The translations under genes and the position numbers were made by a program. A stretch of DNA of 64,000 bases from the NCBI RefSeq assembly GCF_964019385.1, contig NC_088650.1, forward strand, positions 27,781,966 through 27,845,965, read 5' to 3'. This document shows, one piece after another, positions 33,066-57,804 of this stretch (position 1 is the stretch's first letter; every line of letters begins with the position of its first letter). The DNA is from Sycon ciliatum. Its lineage: Eukaryota; Porifera; Calcarea; Leucosolenida; Sycettidae. The notes beneath the pieces were generated by a model. That model was given only the letters and a program-made list of their open reading frames with translations. It searched no databases and had not been told where the DNA came from.

Positions 33066-36020
33066 AGAAGCAAAAGTACTGTAATTTGTTTTCTTGTCAG
33101 CATTTCTCCTAACTGGGCAAGGACCTTCTGTTTCTACAAGTCCCCGTATTAAAACTTCCGAAACGTTCATCGCAACCTATAACTCCAACTTTCCTCGCTT
33201 ACCAATTACCAACTATTGCTTGCGGATTCTCGGTATCCAATGATTGGCCGGATACTGAAGATCTGCCTCCCCGATCCGTTGTGTAGTGCTCGTAATAGAA
33301 CAGGCGCAAGACTATCATCTTGCGGAATGTTCCGGGCAATCATCGTGGCATGTTCCACGAGCCAGGGGTCCTTTGAAACCTTGCCCAACTGGAATGGCAT
33401 TCGGCTTTCCCCAAATAGACCACCAACTGCACAGTCATGTAAAGCAGTTCCACTGTGCTGCCTGTAGCTGTGTTAGAAGTGCTACTAATACTATGTACAG
33501 CCAGCAACGGAGATTGGCATTGCATGCGGTAGAACTGCTATGCATGCAGTGGGGTTGAGCTTGAAGGGCCTTGGTTGTGGAGGGTCGGGGTGTTGCTCTC
33601 GAAGCCGGCGATTTGATCATGAACCCACAATGCCTCACTGTGAGAGGTGCTGCGAAGTGAAGTGATAACTGCTTGTGTTTATTTCCTTCACAGTTGTGAC
33701 ACAGCACTGGCGCTCGCACTGTGCTACACCTTCACCATATGATCTTGTAACGATATTATACTCCCGGCGGTGCAATAGGATGTGCCGAAGTGCCGATATA
33801 CGGACAGCGCACAGAGCCACAGAGGTCTCGGGGCGAAGCAGAGTGCTAAGGTTTTGATACAATGCATTATTGCACAATTGCGCATATCCTGTCTGAACTT
33901 GACATTACTTCACAGTGCGCCGCATAATTGTGCGATATGGTATTGTGCGTGGTGACTGATATGCATTGTGTGGTGCTTCTATAGGTGTATGTAATTGTGA
34001 GGTGTGGTATCCACAGTCATGTACATGTAACTGTCTTCCTTAGTGTCTGCCACTTCTCAGCCTGTAAGACAATACTCTCAGGGCTTGCACTTCGTCAATA
34101 TTGCAATGCAGAGATTCCAGAGATCTTAGAATGCGTGGTGCATGACCGACCTCGTGACCCATCGGTACGCGGTCATTTCCTGCCAGGCCATTTAAAGTCA
34201 AGGATGTCATTAGTTGCTTGCCCGCATGCAATGGACAACGTATAATGATGTGTTGTCGCCAGTACGCCTGTGCATTCCGGGGCGAGGCGCAGGAGGGAAC
34301 TGGACGGAGGCCTTCTACTCCTGGGAAGAATCAGGCGTGCAATGTGCTTTTAATATGTAGATTGAAAGCCCTGACTCCCTCCCAGTCCCTGGGCAGGTGG
34401 AGAACATCCTGGATAGCAATGTCTTCGTTCTACAAAATTCACATGCAGATGTGCCCTTCTGTCATAGACTGCAGTACATAACCGTCCAGTACATAGGCCA
34501 GTGCAATCTGTGATTGTCGCCGATGTCGGTCTGCGATTGGGCAATGCCCTTGCCTGCAATGATTATGTGTGTCCATCCGTATGCACCCCAAACACCACAA
34601 TTATTCATATCACAGGTAGATTATACAGAGTGACTGAAATGCAGACCACTCAACTAACTATGTTACTTGTAGTTGTACACTGGGCCTGGGGCTAGCACAT
34701 CTGCTTTTTCCCACTAGCTACAATGTACATTGTAGCTGTACCTTCACATGACCTGCACGCTGCACGGTTTAAGTCATGGGCACAACCGCAAACGCCGACT
34801 CGGGTCACTCCGCTCCGAGGAACATCCCACATGGAATGTGACACCGGAGGAAGCCTTCAAGGTCACAAGACTCACAACTAACTTCAGCCCGCATTGTCCA
34901 CAACATGTACTTGAACAAGATGTACGCACTATGAGGCATTGAGAGCGGCACGAAGGCATGTGCTGCGGTGGTGCTTGTGCAACGACGTGCATAACTCACT
35001 GTGATGATATCTCCGACTTCCAAGTCCTTCCCAGGCCAAGGAAACAAACAATCCATGCCATGATGGTGGACCAGCCTTGGCCGATCCCGAATTCCATGTT
35101 CGTCGTAAATGCACATCCACCTGTACCGGTATCTGTATGCTACATTGTAGTAAATGTCAATCTTTTAGTTTACCTTCAACTCTAGTCCTTCCTCAACGAT
35201 CTGACCCGGGATAATCACGATGGTGTAGAGCTAGGCGGATATAGCAAAAAAATGTAGCGTGCACTTACTCATGCATGTCCAGGTAAATGAGCATCGTGAG
35301 GGACATACTGATGGTGCTGTCAGGAGTTGGCGCCTATAATTCTACCTTGCAACTATTACTCGCTCTGAACTGTCAGGGCGTTGTCCTACCAAAGCGCAAA
35401 TAATTAATTCTGAATTACCAGTATCATTCCAAATAATTACCTCGAAATGACTAGTTGATTACTAGGTGATTCGATTGGCAACGATCAAATGATTTATAGA
35501 GAAATGATAGGAGTTGCCGTGGTCTTCTAGTACTGTACCAGGACTAGACTGTGGGCAGGAGGATGTTCTACTCCCAATAATGTTTTATTGAAAAAAGTCG
35601 GTTTCCTCTCTGCTGTGGTCGGTTGGTCACATGCGTTCAGAAGCTACTGGCGGTGCCATTACATGTGGACATGTACTGTACAATCGTGTCTGTCATGTAC
35701 ATTGTACATGTACATGTACGTGTACATGATTGTACAGTACATTGTACAGTAACATTGTAAACTACTAGTACTAGTACTAGTAGTAAGCCCCTGAACTTGT
35801 GTAAAAATTAATGTACATGTACTAGTACATGTACTTCCGCACAACATGCAGTGAGGGAATGTACAGCCATGCCGTATCAACATGCATCAGTGCTCGTTGA
35901 AGCAGCCACAGGCACTGGTCCTTGTTATTGGTCGAATAATTGCACTGTCCGAACGGATACGGAAATCCAGAACTGTGCATGGAATAGCAGCTCTGCCCAC
36001 CGAACTCCCCTGGCTATCCT
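33066..36020. other. Stretch without a recognised gene
   Basis: Minus-strand frames at 33400-33206 (SKDPWLVEHATMIARNIPQD) and 34231-34040 have protein-like composition but no motif, splice pattern or start context. They may be transposon debris. ACATGTAC-type palindromic repeats are frequent (35690-35720, 35810-35835), as are CTAGTACTAG runs (35762-35785). Confidence 0.4.
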
Positions 36021-36059
36021 TTTTCTTTCTTTTTTAGTAAGTACTAGCTGGTGCGCCCG

Positions 36060-36167
36060 CACAACCACTTCTATCTTTCTACCTGCTGTGCATTTTTAAA
36101 TGCACAGCAGGCAGAGAGATATCAGTGGTTGTGTTGAAACTGGATATTGAAGTATCCAGTTTCAATA
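36060..36167. repeat. Two consecutive perfect-type hairpins
   Basis: Hairpin 1 (36060-36132) has arms CACAACCACT...CTGCTGTGCATTT and their complement, meeting at TTTTTAAA. Hairpin 2 (36133-36167) has the 13-bp arms TTGAAACTGGATA and TATCCAGTTTCAA around TTGAAG. Confidence 0.75.
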
Positions 36168-36246
36168 CACACTCATGATGTCTCTCCGCTGCGAAAACAT
36201 CCGAAGTTCTCATCACCAAAATTTATATTGGTCTTGGCCCATCATC

Positions 36247-37245
36247 AGGGGTGAGCCGGGCGGATTATGCCGGCATAATATTTGGCATAATCACTCAGGT
36301 CCTTTTTGAGAAGGAGCATAATTTGGCATCCTAAAACAGGGGGCAGATGCCCAATGAGGCTGTTATACACACCTGCTATTGAAGGCAAAATTGAAGGCAT
36401 ACTTTTTTTGGCATAATCAGGTCCTTTTTGAGAAGGAGGATACTGTACATGTACATGTACATATGTACATGTATAATGGCATCCGAAAACAGGGGCAGAT
36501 ACCCAATGAGGCTGTTATACACACCTGCTATGGAAGGCATGATTGGAGGCATAATTGAAGGCATAATTAGGTCCTTTTTTGAGAAGGAGCATAAAATGGC
36601 ATCCGGAAAGCAAGGGCAGATGCCCAATGAGGCTGTTATACACACCTGCTTCGGAAGGTATTTGAAGGCATAATTGAAGGCATACAATGTACATGTAGAT
36701 GTAATTGATGGCACAATCAGGTCCTTTTTTAAAAGGAGCATAAAATGGCATCCGAAAAACAAGGGCAGATACCCAGTGAGGCTGTTACATGTACAGTATA
36801 GACACACCTGGTATTGAAGTACCATACATAGCGCTTCTTGTGGATTTGGATTTTGGAATAATATTTTAGCAGCCACAGGACATCTCCCAAAAGTTCAGCA
36901 TTTGCTTGTGAATTTGGTATTCCTCTTGCATATCATTGTCTTGTACTTCCACCGAAGGATGTACCCAGAGTGCTGACAGTGCTCAACACCAGAAAGGCAG
37001 AGCGTAATACACAACAAGCCTTGATTGTCCTTGTTGTTCTGTTGTGTCTTGTACTTCCACAAAGCTCCCAGTCCACATCATGACAATGATCAGGCAGAGT
37101 CCTTTTTTCATGTGACGATTATCTGTTCTTTTGAACTTTTTGGTGAAGCACATAAAAGCATAATTGGCTGCTTTTCTCCAGCATCCTGCGAGCATCCGCT
37201 AGAGCATAATCTGGTCATTTCCCGAGCATAATCCGCTTACCGCGA
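36247..37245. mobile_element. Candidate 1-kb element with 9-bp flanking repeats and internal tandem array
   Basis: CCCATCATC lies at 36238-36246 and again at 37246-37254. The left interior begins AGGGGTGAGCCGGGCGGATTATGCC and the right ends GCATAATCCGCTTACCGCGA, an imperfect inverted pair sharing GCGGATTATGC. A 9-bp duplication would suit a Mutator-like element. A third, inverted copy of the flank motif (CACCCCGATGGGTGATGGGTC, 37301-37321) leaves the true boundary uncertain. Confidence 0.5.
36297..36815. repeat. Tandem repeat, four copies of about 120-150 bp
   Basis: The unit runs from AGGTCCTTTTTGAGAAGGAG through CAGATGCCCAATGAGGCTG and TTATACACACCTGCTATGGA to GAAGGCATAAT. Copies begin near 36298, 36419, 36569 and 36719. 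ACATGTAC runs inserted in copies 2-4 account for the unequal lengths. Confidence 0.85.
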
Positions 37246-37321
37246 CCCATCATCGGAGTGACCTGTACACATGTACATGTACATGTACATGTATGTGTTC
37301 ACCCCGATGGGTGATGGGTCA
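37244..37321. repeat. Hairpin around an ACATGTAC array
   Basis: The arms GACCCATCATCGGAGTGA and TTCACCCCGATGGGTGATGGGTC enclose a self-complementary (ACATGT)n core, so the whole 78 bp can fold on itself with an extra 4-5 bases in the right arm. Confidence 0.65.
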
Positions 37322-38550
37322 AGATGGAAATTTGGCGAGGAGAAGTATGGCTTTGCAGCGGAGAGACCCATAGAAAATGCTTCCCGTTCAAAAATGAATT
37401 CACTTCTCGGTGATGTTTCTTGTGGTACCTTGGACATTATCACTCTCTGCATGGAGGCTCGCTTGTTGCTAGTACCGGTAGTACTAGTAGCCACCGATGG
37501 CATAATTAAAATCAAGGTCATGCGCATGCACATGTAATATTAAAAATAGTGCAGACAGATACACGAAGGCATACATGTATGGTCGATGGTGACGCTAGGT
37601 CCGTCCCACTTTAACCAACTCGACTAAATCAGTCCTGTTCTTGGACGGAATTTTTAACTGCCGACAAAGTCACCGACACCTCCAGCCAGAATACCACGTT
37701 GAGAACGTTTTTGCGGGCATTTTACTCTCACCATTCTAAACCTTCTTTATCTTTTATTCTAGCCCGTTTAGAACAGAAAATACCAAATTGCAATGCTTAT
37801 GGTGGTTCTGGTGAACTGGAGATCAGCGATCAACATGATTGTACCAGGACCACTAATAGTACTTGTCAATGTGTCCGTCTAACAAGAATGCAAATGTTTG
37901 AATTCATTCTGAGGTTGATTCTTCGGTCAACTCTTGGCTCTTTCAACACAGAACAGCTGGTACTTTTCGTCATCAACCAGTGGAGTCTGAAGCTGTCGGT
38001 TATCCACACATGGTGTTCGGAAGGTCACTGATAGGCGAATGGCCACCTAAGAGCCCCTCTGAGCACTGTCTGAAGACAGAAGTCTCATCTTTGATCACAC
38101 TGCACTGCTACTGCATGTAGATCTACTCACGTCCGACAGACTACTACAACTACTACTACTACTACTAGTACACTCTACAGGCATGTAGTGGATTGTGAGA
38201 GTAGATTAGTGGTCAGCGGGTGATGCAAGGTGGTGGCACACTCAGGGGCTTCTCGCCTGTTGCGGCTTTCTGTCAAGCGCCCGTCACTCTCTCTCTCTCA
38301 CTCTCTCGCGGCAGGTCTCTCTCCCCCTTTGCTCTGTACTAGCACACTTCGTGACTTGTCTTGATGCGGAGGCGCTTTGTGTGGCCCAAAACAGGACAAT
38401 GGCATTAGCAATAGATTCTCTGCATTGAATGTCCCCGCACTCCCAGCGCTTTTGTGGGCACGAGGAATTCCGAAAGCCATGGGACAGAGTCGCAGAGGGG
38501 CTGGCCAGTTTGCAGCCAGACAACAATGGATATAATCACACTTCACACTT

Positions 38551-38554
<4 letters not shown>

Positions 38555-38614
<60 letters not shown>
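38555..38614. repeat. (CA)n microsatellite
   Basis: AC array of about 60 bp with CATA interruptions. Confidence 0.93.
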
Positions 38615-38615
<1 letters not shown>

Positions 38616-38719
38616 TCGAACTCCCTCTCTCTTTCTCGCGCGCACATGGTAGAACTAGAAGTTACGACAACGAGCTGAGCTGTTTATCTTTCTCAAAGAC
38701 AAAGCCATCCGCGTGTGAC

Positions 38720-38756
38720 CATCCGTACATAATAAATTAATAATTATGTACGGATG
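38720..38756. repeat. 37-bp palindrome
   Basis: CATCCGTACATAAT and ATTATGTACGGATG are perfect inverted arms around a short AT core. I see no flanking duplication. Confidence 0.7.
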
Positions 38757-39452
38757 CGGCATAGCCTGCCATAGGGGCATAATTATTATGCCACTACACT
38801 TGCAAGCCCAATGCATGATAGTGCCATTTGTGGATAATCACTGGATACATGTATGCACAGCCACAGGTGCATATCATCTATTTTGTCCCAGGTCCGGTTG
38901 GATAGTTCCCGGAATGACCCCGCAGACCCAGTGGACCATGTACCATGTAGGTGGTGTACATGTACATGTAGATCCAGGGCTGCACTGAGCACGAGCGCTG
39001 ATTTGGTTGATTGAAGAACACAATAATTGCGCATTGCACAAACTGAAGTTACTGTAGTCAGGTACTAGGTGCCCAACTAACTTACTTGCAGCTGCAGCAC
39101 TGCAAACAGAAACACAAGAATGATCTCGCTCTGGCAAGTGGCATGCCTTCAAGTTCAACTAACTTGATGCTCCGGCCAGCCAGATTTGTTTTACAGTCCA
39201 CCTAGTACCTACATTGTGCTTCGAATAAGAAGTGCTTGAACTAACTAACTTTGAGCTCTTTCCACTTTTTTCTTTCCATACTACTACATGTACATGTACC
39301 TTCTTCTGGTTCTCTTCTTGCCTCGTTGATCGAATTGAAGTGTTGAGTCTTCGCCCTCTCTCGTACGCGATGTAGGAGTACTGACCTCACACCCAGGTCC
39401 GAGATGACGGCAAACGATCCTAGCAGTGGCCAGCCGCGGCCGAAGCCATGAT

Positions 39453-39527
39453 ACTTGATAGGCTCCTAGTCCTAGCCTAGGCCGCTAGGACTAGTAGTAG
39501 TACTAGTAGTAGTAGGAGCCTATCAAG
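39453..39527. repeat. Hairpin with CTAG-rich core
   Basis: CTTGATAGGCTCCTA (39453) and TAGGAGCCTATCAAG (39527) are perfect 15-bp arms. The core consists of CTAGTAGTAGTACTAG-type palindromic words. Confidence 0.75.
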
Positions 39528-40256
39528 ATCCTCCAGGGTTATCATGGTTATGTACGCGTGGAGGGGTTGAGTAGGCCATAGGCTGCAGGATGCCCTCTAG
39601 CCTAGGCCAGGATGAGCGACACAAACCATTGGCATTGTACTGCATAGTATAGATCTACATGACATTGTATTATGTGCGTGCACCGCTTGTGCTGTCTTGA
39701 TACACACGCTGGGTGCTGGGTACGAGTACAGTCTAGCTACCGACCGTTCACAGCAATGATGTCGTCGAGGCGCTAGGCGTGTCGTATCAGGATGGCGGAG
39801 GAGCGTGCCTCGTGTCTTCATGAAGCTCAGGCCGGCGCCGTCGTTGGTAATCAACTACACTGGGACTTGCGTGTGTGGTGAACTGGTACATGGTGCCAGC
39901 GGTGGTATGATCGTAGTCTGTACAGTGTACATACTACAGTACATAGCATTGTATACGATGATTATGTACATGAACTACACGCAGAGATGCCAAGGCACAC
40001 GATGGCCGTGTGACCACTTGACAAGCATAGCTACTGTACTTCGGTCGTGATCCTGACCATATGATAATATTATTAGTATCTCATGCTTGTTCAGTTTAGT
40101 TGTAGATACATGTAAAAGGTCTTCTTCTTCCGCTGAGCTGATTACACAATACACTGTATTCGGTGATGCTGTTTGCCTTTGCCCAACTAATATTACTTAG
40201 CATACAGTATGCGATTCTGTCCTCCAGTTACGTTACCTCCTCCACTGCTCCAGAGC

Positions 40257-40601
40257 TAGGCCTTTCCGGATTATGTGTTTGCATATTTTTGCATTTTGGG
40301 GGTCAAAATGCATTTTGTCCATTTTGACCCACTTTGGGCCAGGGAGTCGTAAAATACCGGTATTTTACGACTCCCTGCAAGCGATAGGTACTTCACGATC
40401 ACCATGAATGATCACCATGGTGCCAAATGTCACGCGACTAGCTGTCGCCATTTTGTTACCATGGCAACGGTGGCATTTTTTGTGCTTTTTGGGTAAATTT
40501 TTGCATTTTCTTTAGAAAAAAATTTGATTTATAGGGGTTTTTCAAAACACTTTCCATTTCCATTTTAGACCAAGAAAAAACGCATAATCCGGAAAAGCCT
40601 A
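40257..40601. mobile_element. hAT-like MITE with perfect 8-bp duplication
   Basis: The ends TAGGCCTTTCCGGATTATG (40257) and CATAATCCGGAAAAGCCTA (40601) are inverted with one mismatch and one indel. The 8-bp duplication TCCAGAGC is exact at 40249-40256 and 40602-40609. The element contains the 38-bp palindrome at 40340-40377. Confidence 0.87.
40340..40377. mobile_element. 38-bp palindromic micro-element, copy 2 (perfect)
   Basis: CAGGGAGTCGTAAAATACC is followed by its exact reverse complement GGTATTTTACGACTCCCTG. The flanks CTTTGGGC and CAAGCGAT do not match, so this copy either lost its duplication or came in as part of the host MITE. Confidence 0.75.
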
Positions 40602-42777
40602 TCCAGAGCTCAGCAGAAGAGTCCGAATGCTCGCTTCATACATGCCCCCCTCCCCCCTCCCCAACCCCTGCGCGTGCGTCAGAGATGGGTCGATCCCGAG
40701 CACTCACATAAACAGCGCATGGCTTGTTCTGACTGTTTATGTCACATGTCAGTGAGTTGTAGTTGCAGTCTCCACCGACTACACTCGGTCTACAGTACAG
40801 TGCCATAGATCTAGCGCGCTAGTGCATCACCATGATCACTGCATGCACGTCCCGTGGGGTTCACACTGCTTGGTGGGTCAGCTGTGAGACAAACCAGTGC
40901 TGTCAGTCACACACATACACTAACACAGGGTATGTCTAATATGGCCGTCAGGAGATTAGCTAGAGAGAGAGAGGCATGATGGTATGTCTGCAGATCTGCC
41001 CCATAAATGCATAATGGCCATATCGATGGAGCACATGGTCATATAACCAACTGAGCTATATGTACAGCTGCTTGCTAGGACAGGAGCCTGAGCCTGAGGA
41101 GGGCTAGAGCAGGGGCTGGGACCGGATACAGACTGAGCTGCTATCATGCTGACACTAGTTCAAGTCACGAGAGAGGACTCAGACTCAGAGTCAAACTCAG
41201 TTAGGAGGAGATCAGACTGGTCATGCAAGAGGCGAAAGATTCGATCGTGACTCGAACTATTACTAACTTACATGTACATGATTGCACTACATGTACATGC
41301 TGTAGAGTCTACCAAGACTTCGGCAAGAGATTGTAAATGTAAGCTCCCAGGGAGTGCAGTCTCCTATCAGCGAGGTCAGGACAGGAGGCATGATGGACTT
41401 GATGGTGTTGAGTCGGAGTTATGCACAATACAATATTTGCACAAGTACTACTAGTAGTACTAGTACTAGTATACCTACGACTAGTATAAGCCCTCACCAT
41501 GGCGGCTACTACAATGTACAACTGCATGAGGCTGTACTGATACTCTTTCCGGGGAGCACAACAATAACAAGTAATTAGTTTGTGGACAGACTAGTCTTGC
41601 TGACACCCCCTCCCCCAAACACACACAGTCACTCAATGATGTTTCAGGCATCCGCTGTCAGCAAGCCCTACCTAGCTACCTACAGCACGCACTGAGTGAG
41701 GGTATCGGTTTAGTGTACATCATGTACTGTACTAGCTAGACTCGACTAACACTGGAAGACAAGGAACTCAGATCTTTCCGTTCAGACTCTACACAAAAAG
41801 ACCAACCTCCACAACAAACAATGACGTGAAAGCACTACATGTAGCGATGTACTTTCTGACTGAAAATTCATGCAGGTGTCAGACGCTACATGAATGACTG
41901 TATCACTTACTTGCTCCCACCGCAGTGAACAGACGGTCTTCCCACTAAGTCTGTTATGTCTGTACACTGCACATGCATGGTGAACTCTGAAGGGTGAAAC
42001 ACGAAGTCAAGCACACAGCAGTAGCCTGAATAGGACCTTGTCCTTGTGCCAGGCCATCGCCATGCCTGGTATGGCCGATACTAGTAATAGTATGGGTGTG
42101 CTGGGTGCGAATCACCTCCATGCGTTTGAGGTCAGGGCCTGTGGCTATCAGTATGTGACGTAGCACACGACAATGCAATCTGATGCGACAGATAGATGGC
42201 CAGCACAGGGGGGTGAGGGCTGGTCCGGACGACGAGGCTAGGAGCTAGGCTGGAAAGGACTTGCACGTGCCACACTGTACTGACGGCTGACGCGTGCTGC
42301 CGAAGCTAGGCGATCTTTAGCAGGAGGATCTGTCCTCGAGATTGACTTCTCGTCCCTTTATATTCCGTTTCGCTAGTTCGGAGGGTGTGCAGCGGTTGTG
42401 GGCAAAGGTAGAGGAGGGTGAAAGTCTTGACCAAAAACTATTCTACTACTACTTCGCTTTCCTCCACCTCCTGTTCCCCGCCCTGCGCCACCCCGCACAA
42501 CCACAGAGCAATTCTCCGCTTTGTAATAGATTTTGTCTAGTTTTCGTATAGGTTATTCCAATTCTCTAAACCTAGTCTGGTATCATTCTCTTAGACATCT
42601 TCACCATTTTTATCACCATCATCATCATCGCCGCCGTCATCTTTATCATCATCAACCAAAGAAAAGCAACTATAATCCTCCCAGAACATTCGTCCTCAAA
42701 AGGTGCTCCAAATCTACTCCTAAGATTATAATCTTTCCCGTCCGGCCGTGCAGCGATTTGGTATTTGGGCATTTTCG

Positions 42778-55055
<12,278 letters not shown>

Positions 55056-55362
55056 AGCGTTGCAAATGAAAAGCAACGCCGATCTTCCAAGTTATGATGC
55101 TCCAAGCCAAGTCGCCAAGCGGGGTACTCTTGTGCTCAGCCTGGCCAGCCAATGTGAACTTGCTGCAGAAGACGCGTGCAGCCATGTAGAACACACCATA
55201 CTGGCTAGCTTCACACAGGCTCAAGTTGCTTGGCGGGCAGCAGTCAGCAAGTCCGACTTGCCCGCCTGCATCTCTCCGATTTGTCCCCCACACAACTTTG
55301 TCTTGTTTTGCCCTATATACCCCTATTTAACCCCCTACCCCCCCCCCGGCCCCCATCAAAAT

Positions 55363-55368
55363 AATAAA
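55363..55368 (+). promoter_or_regulatory. Candidate polyadenylation signal of cyclin D
   Basis: AATAAA lies 308 bp after the cyclin D stop, in an A-rich patch after a C-rich one, and is the first canonical hexamer downstream of the gene. Confidence 0.45.
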
Positions 55369-55594
55369 ATAAAAAACTTCAAAAAGAAATATTCTATGAC
55401 AAAAGACACTCAGCTATTTGAAGCTCATCTGTATATACATTGAGCAGCCAGGTACATTCCGTCAGTGTGACACAGAATCCCGCAGCCTATTACCAGATCC
55501 ACACCGGTCCTACGCACAGGATCGACTAGTCGCGCTAGCAAACTTTCCTCACGATTGCTCCGTTCTCGTCTATATTGCACCAGCAGCAGCAGCT

Positions 55595-56380
55595 GCAGCA
55601 GCTGCTGCTGCTGGTCATCAGCACATCTCGGTTTTCTTTAGCTTTTACTTTATTTCTGTTTTATAGTCGTCTACTTGTAATAGGTACTGTCTCAGCTGCA
55701 CATTGTATGGCTGCGAGTGTAGAGTTTAGCTTTCGTCAAGACATCGGTTCATTCTTCTTTTCATTAATTTTCTCAGTGGCGGTGGTGATAATTTCAAAAG
55801 CAATGATGGTTATAAAAAATTAAAATGGTGATACTACAAATATACACATCTGACCGATGCCTATTGTACGTGGCGCTGCGCCGTGATAAAGTGGCATGGC
55901 CGCCTGCAGTGCTTCGGCAGCACGCCTGCGACACCCAGGCCGGGCGGGTTGAACCTGGTGGCATGCATGGTATGGTAGCGTACACTTATCCGCTGGCGTG
56001 GTGTAGAGAGAGTAGTCTACACAGGCAACACTAGCTCTATCATGCAACCCGTACTGCGCGCAGCAGACACGTAACCCGTCAAGGGCACAGAGGGCATGCC
56101 TCCCCCCGAAAAAAACAAAAATCGTTGACCTTTGTTCAGAACGACGTTACGTGTATGTTTGGGCATAGCCCTGGGCCTAGGTATTGGATGTTGAACTATG
56201 CCTGCTGTGAAGCCGGAATACCGGTAGGGTACCGGGTGCCAATGTGCAAAGTTCACTTGTTTTGAAGCCATTTTGTTCGTTCATGCAATATTTACAGTAC
56301 GACCGATGTACGATATTTTGTGGAAACCAGCTCTCATGGTCACACAAGTACATGACTTGTATATAAATACTGCACCTCTA
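55595..56380. other. Stretch downstream of cyclin D without a gene
   Basis: A (CAG)n/(CTG)n palindromic patch at 55579-55613 codes for nothing evident. Nothing else is recognised up to the MITE at 56381. Confidence 0.45.
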
Positions 56381-56567
56381 CAGTCAGACCTCGCTTAACC
56401 GCATACATCTGTTTTCCACAAAAATATCCCGATAGGCGAGGGAACCGGATAACCGAACACCGGTTATGTTGGATGCACTATGCGTACTGTAAATCTGTAA
56501 TCAGCTATGTGCTTCCGGATGGCGAGGGATCCGGATAAGAGAGGACCGGATAAGCGAGGTCTGATTG
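56381..56567. mobile_element. pogo-like MITE, CAGTCAGACCTCGCTTAACCGC ends
   Basis: TA-flanked, 187 bp, the third copy of the family at 24095 and 50349. It is in the opposite orientation to 50349: CCACAAAAATATCCCGATAGGC is at the left here and the CCGGATGGCGAGGGATCCGG block at the right. Confidence 0.83.
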
Positions 56568-56942
56568 TACCAGCTACTACTTCAAAGAAGTACTTCTACC
56601 GACTTCTTCCAGCCTCAGACCAGGTAGAACCAGAAAGAGAAAGTAGAATCTACCGTTGCGGGTGGAAGAAACAAACACATCAACCGAAAGAAGCTCATGT
56701 AGCTAGTTTCTACCGACACCTTTAAATCACCCCCCCCCCCCCCATATTATCACTTTCGCCAGCAATGGATCCCTTGATATAGGGTTAATCTCACAACAGA
56801 GCGTGCACGCGCATGCAGTACCGAAAGTCCAAGCAAAAAAGAGAAAAGAATGGTGTACACATTGATTTCCAAGAGGGGAAGGAAAGTCGTTGAGTTGTAG
56901 TAAGACCGGTATGTCCAATTGTCTTGCTAGTTTGGTCTTCAT

Positions 56943-56984
56943 TAGGCACCGGTGGATTATGCCGGCATAATCCGCCGGTGCCTA
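56943..56984. mobile_element. 42-bp palindromic hAT-like micro-element with perfect 8-bp duplication
   Basis: It starts TAGGCACCGGTGGATTATGCC and ends with the reverse complement GGCATAATCCGCCGGTGCCTA; only one arm pair mismatches. GTCTTCAT is duplicated exactly at 56935-56942 and 56985-56992, and fits the hAT target consensus nTnnnnAn. No spacer remains between the two ends. Confidence 0.85.
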
Positions 56985-57080
56985 GTCTTCATCCAGTAAC
57001 TTCCGGCATTCTTTGTTGCCGTGGAACTTAGCTCGCATTCTCACATAATTTCAGTACATACATGTACATGTATGTGTATG

Positions 57081-57244
57081 CAATTGTTAGATTGGCAGCA
57101 TGAAACAAGGAGGAGGACACTGCGTTCGAAAACAGTGACCTTACTACAACCTTCCGCGGCTGGCAGAGCCCCGGTCCCAAGGATGGTCACTGTTTTCGAA
57201 CACAGTGTCCTCCTCCTTGTTTCATGCTGTCAATCTAACAATTG
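57081..57244. repeat. Long hairpin, arms about 58 bp
   Basis: CAATTGTTAGATTGGCAGCATG onward is repeated inverted at the right (CATGCTGTCAATCTAACAATTG), including GGAGGAGGACACTG and GTTCGAAAACAGTGACC. The loop is about 45 bp. It has few mismatches, so it is young, and its ends give no clear duplication. Confidence 0.82.
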
Positions 57245-57300
57245 CGTGAACTACAACAAGGTTTATCTAAATACTGGTTTACCAGTTTTGGATTATATCA

Positions 57301-57306
57301 TATGTA

Positions 57307-57367
<61 letters not shown>

Positions 57368-57368
57368 G
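57301..57368. repeat. (TATGTG)n hexamer array
   Basis: Eleven near-perfect TATGTG units 56 bp after the hairpin. Confidence 0.93.
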
Positions 57369-57804
57369 TACCATAAAGGTTTCACTTGCAGTGTAAAGTT
57401 ATAATGCATGATGTATTGTATCATTGTGTATGATAATACTGAGTTGTAAAAGAACAAATATGCGTATGATAGCTCACACGACTAAGGAACTCTGAACGCT
57501 GTAGGTCAAATCATACCGGAAATCAGTGTTGATATGCTCAATCTGCGGACAGAACTGTTTCGTCTTGTTGATATGCTCATTTGCTGCTGATTCTATACGT
57601 CTCCAGACTCTCCACACAAAGCCCACCACTGCTCGTAAGACAGTGCTTTCGATGAGATGTGATCCTTGTCAGGGTTTGGGAGCGTTGAATGCAGAGTGCC
57701 TCACTATCCCCCCCCCCCCCCCCATCTCTCTCTCTCTCTCTCAGTGGGGCAGTCCTGCATCTGACCGAGAGTTAGTTATACTTCAGTATTCACATTCATT
57801 ACTC

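Larger units (their letters stand above)
37322..42777. other. Stretch upstream of cyclin D, no recognised gene
   Basis: Holds a (CA)n array, small palindromes at 38720-38756 and 39453-39527 and the hAT-like MITE at 40257-40601. The 800 bp before 42778 must contain the cyclin D promoter and 5' UTR. I see no TATA box or other fixed motif there; a CATCAT/CCGCCG-rich patch lies at 42600-42660. Confidence 0.4.

Noticed and set aside
36297..36815. A CRISPR-like array, because repeats alternate with variable segments.
   Set aside because: The repeats are over 100 bp, imperfect and tandem, and the variable segments are ACATGTAC runs; the host is an animal genome.
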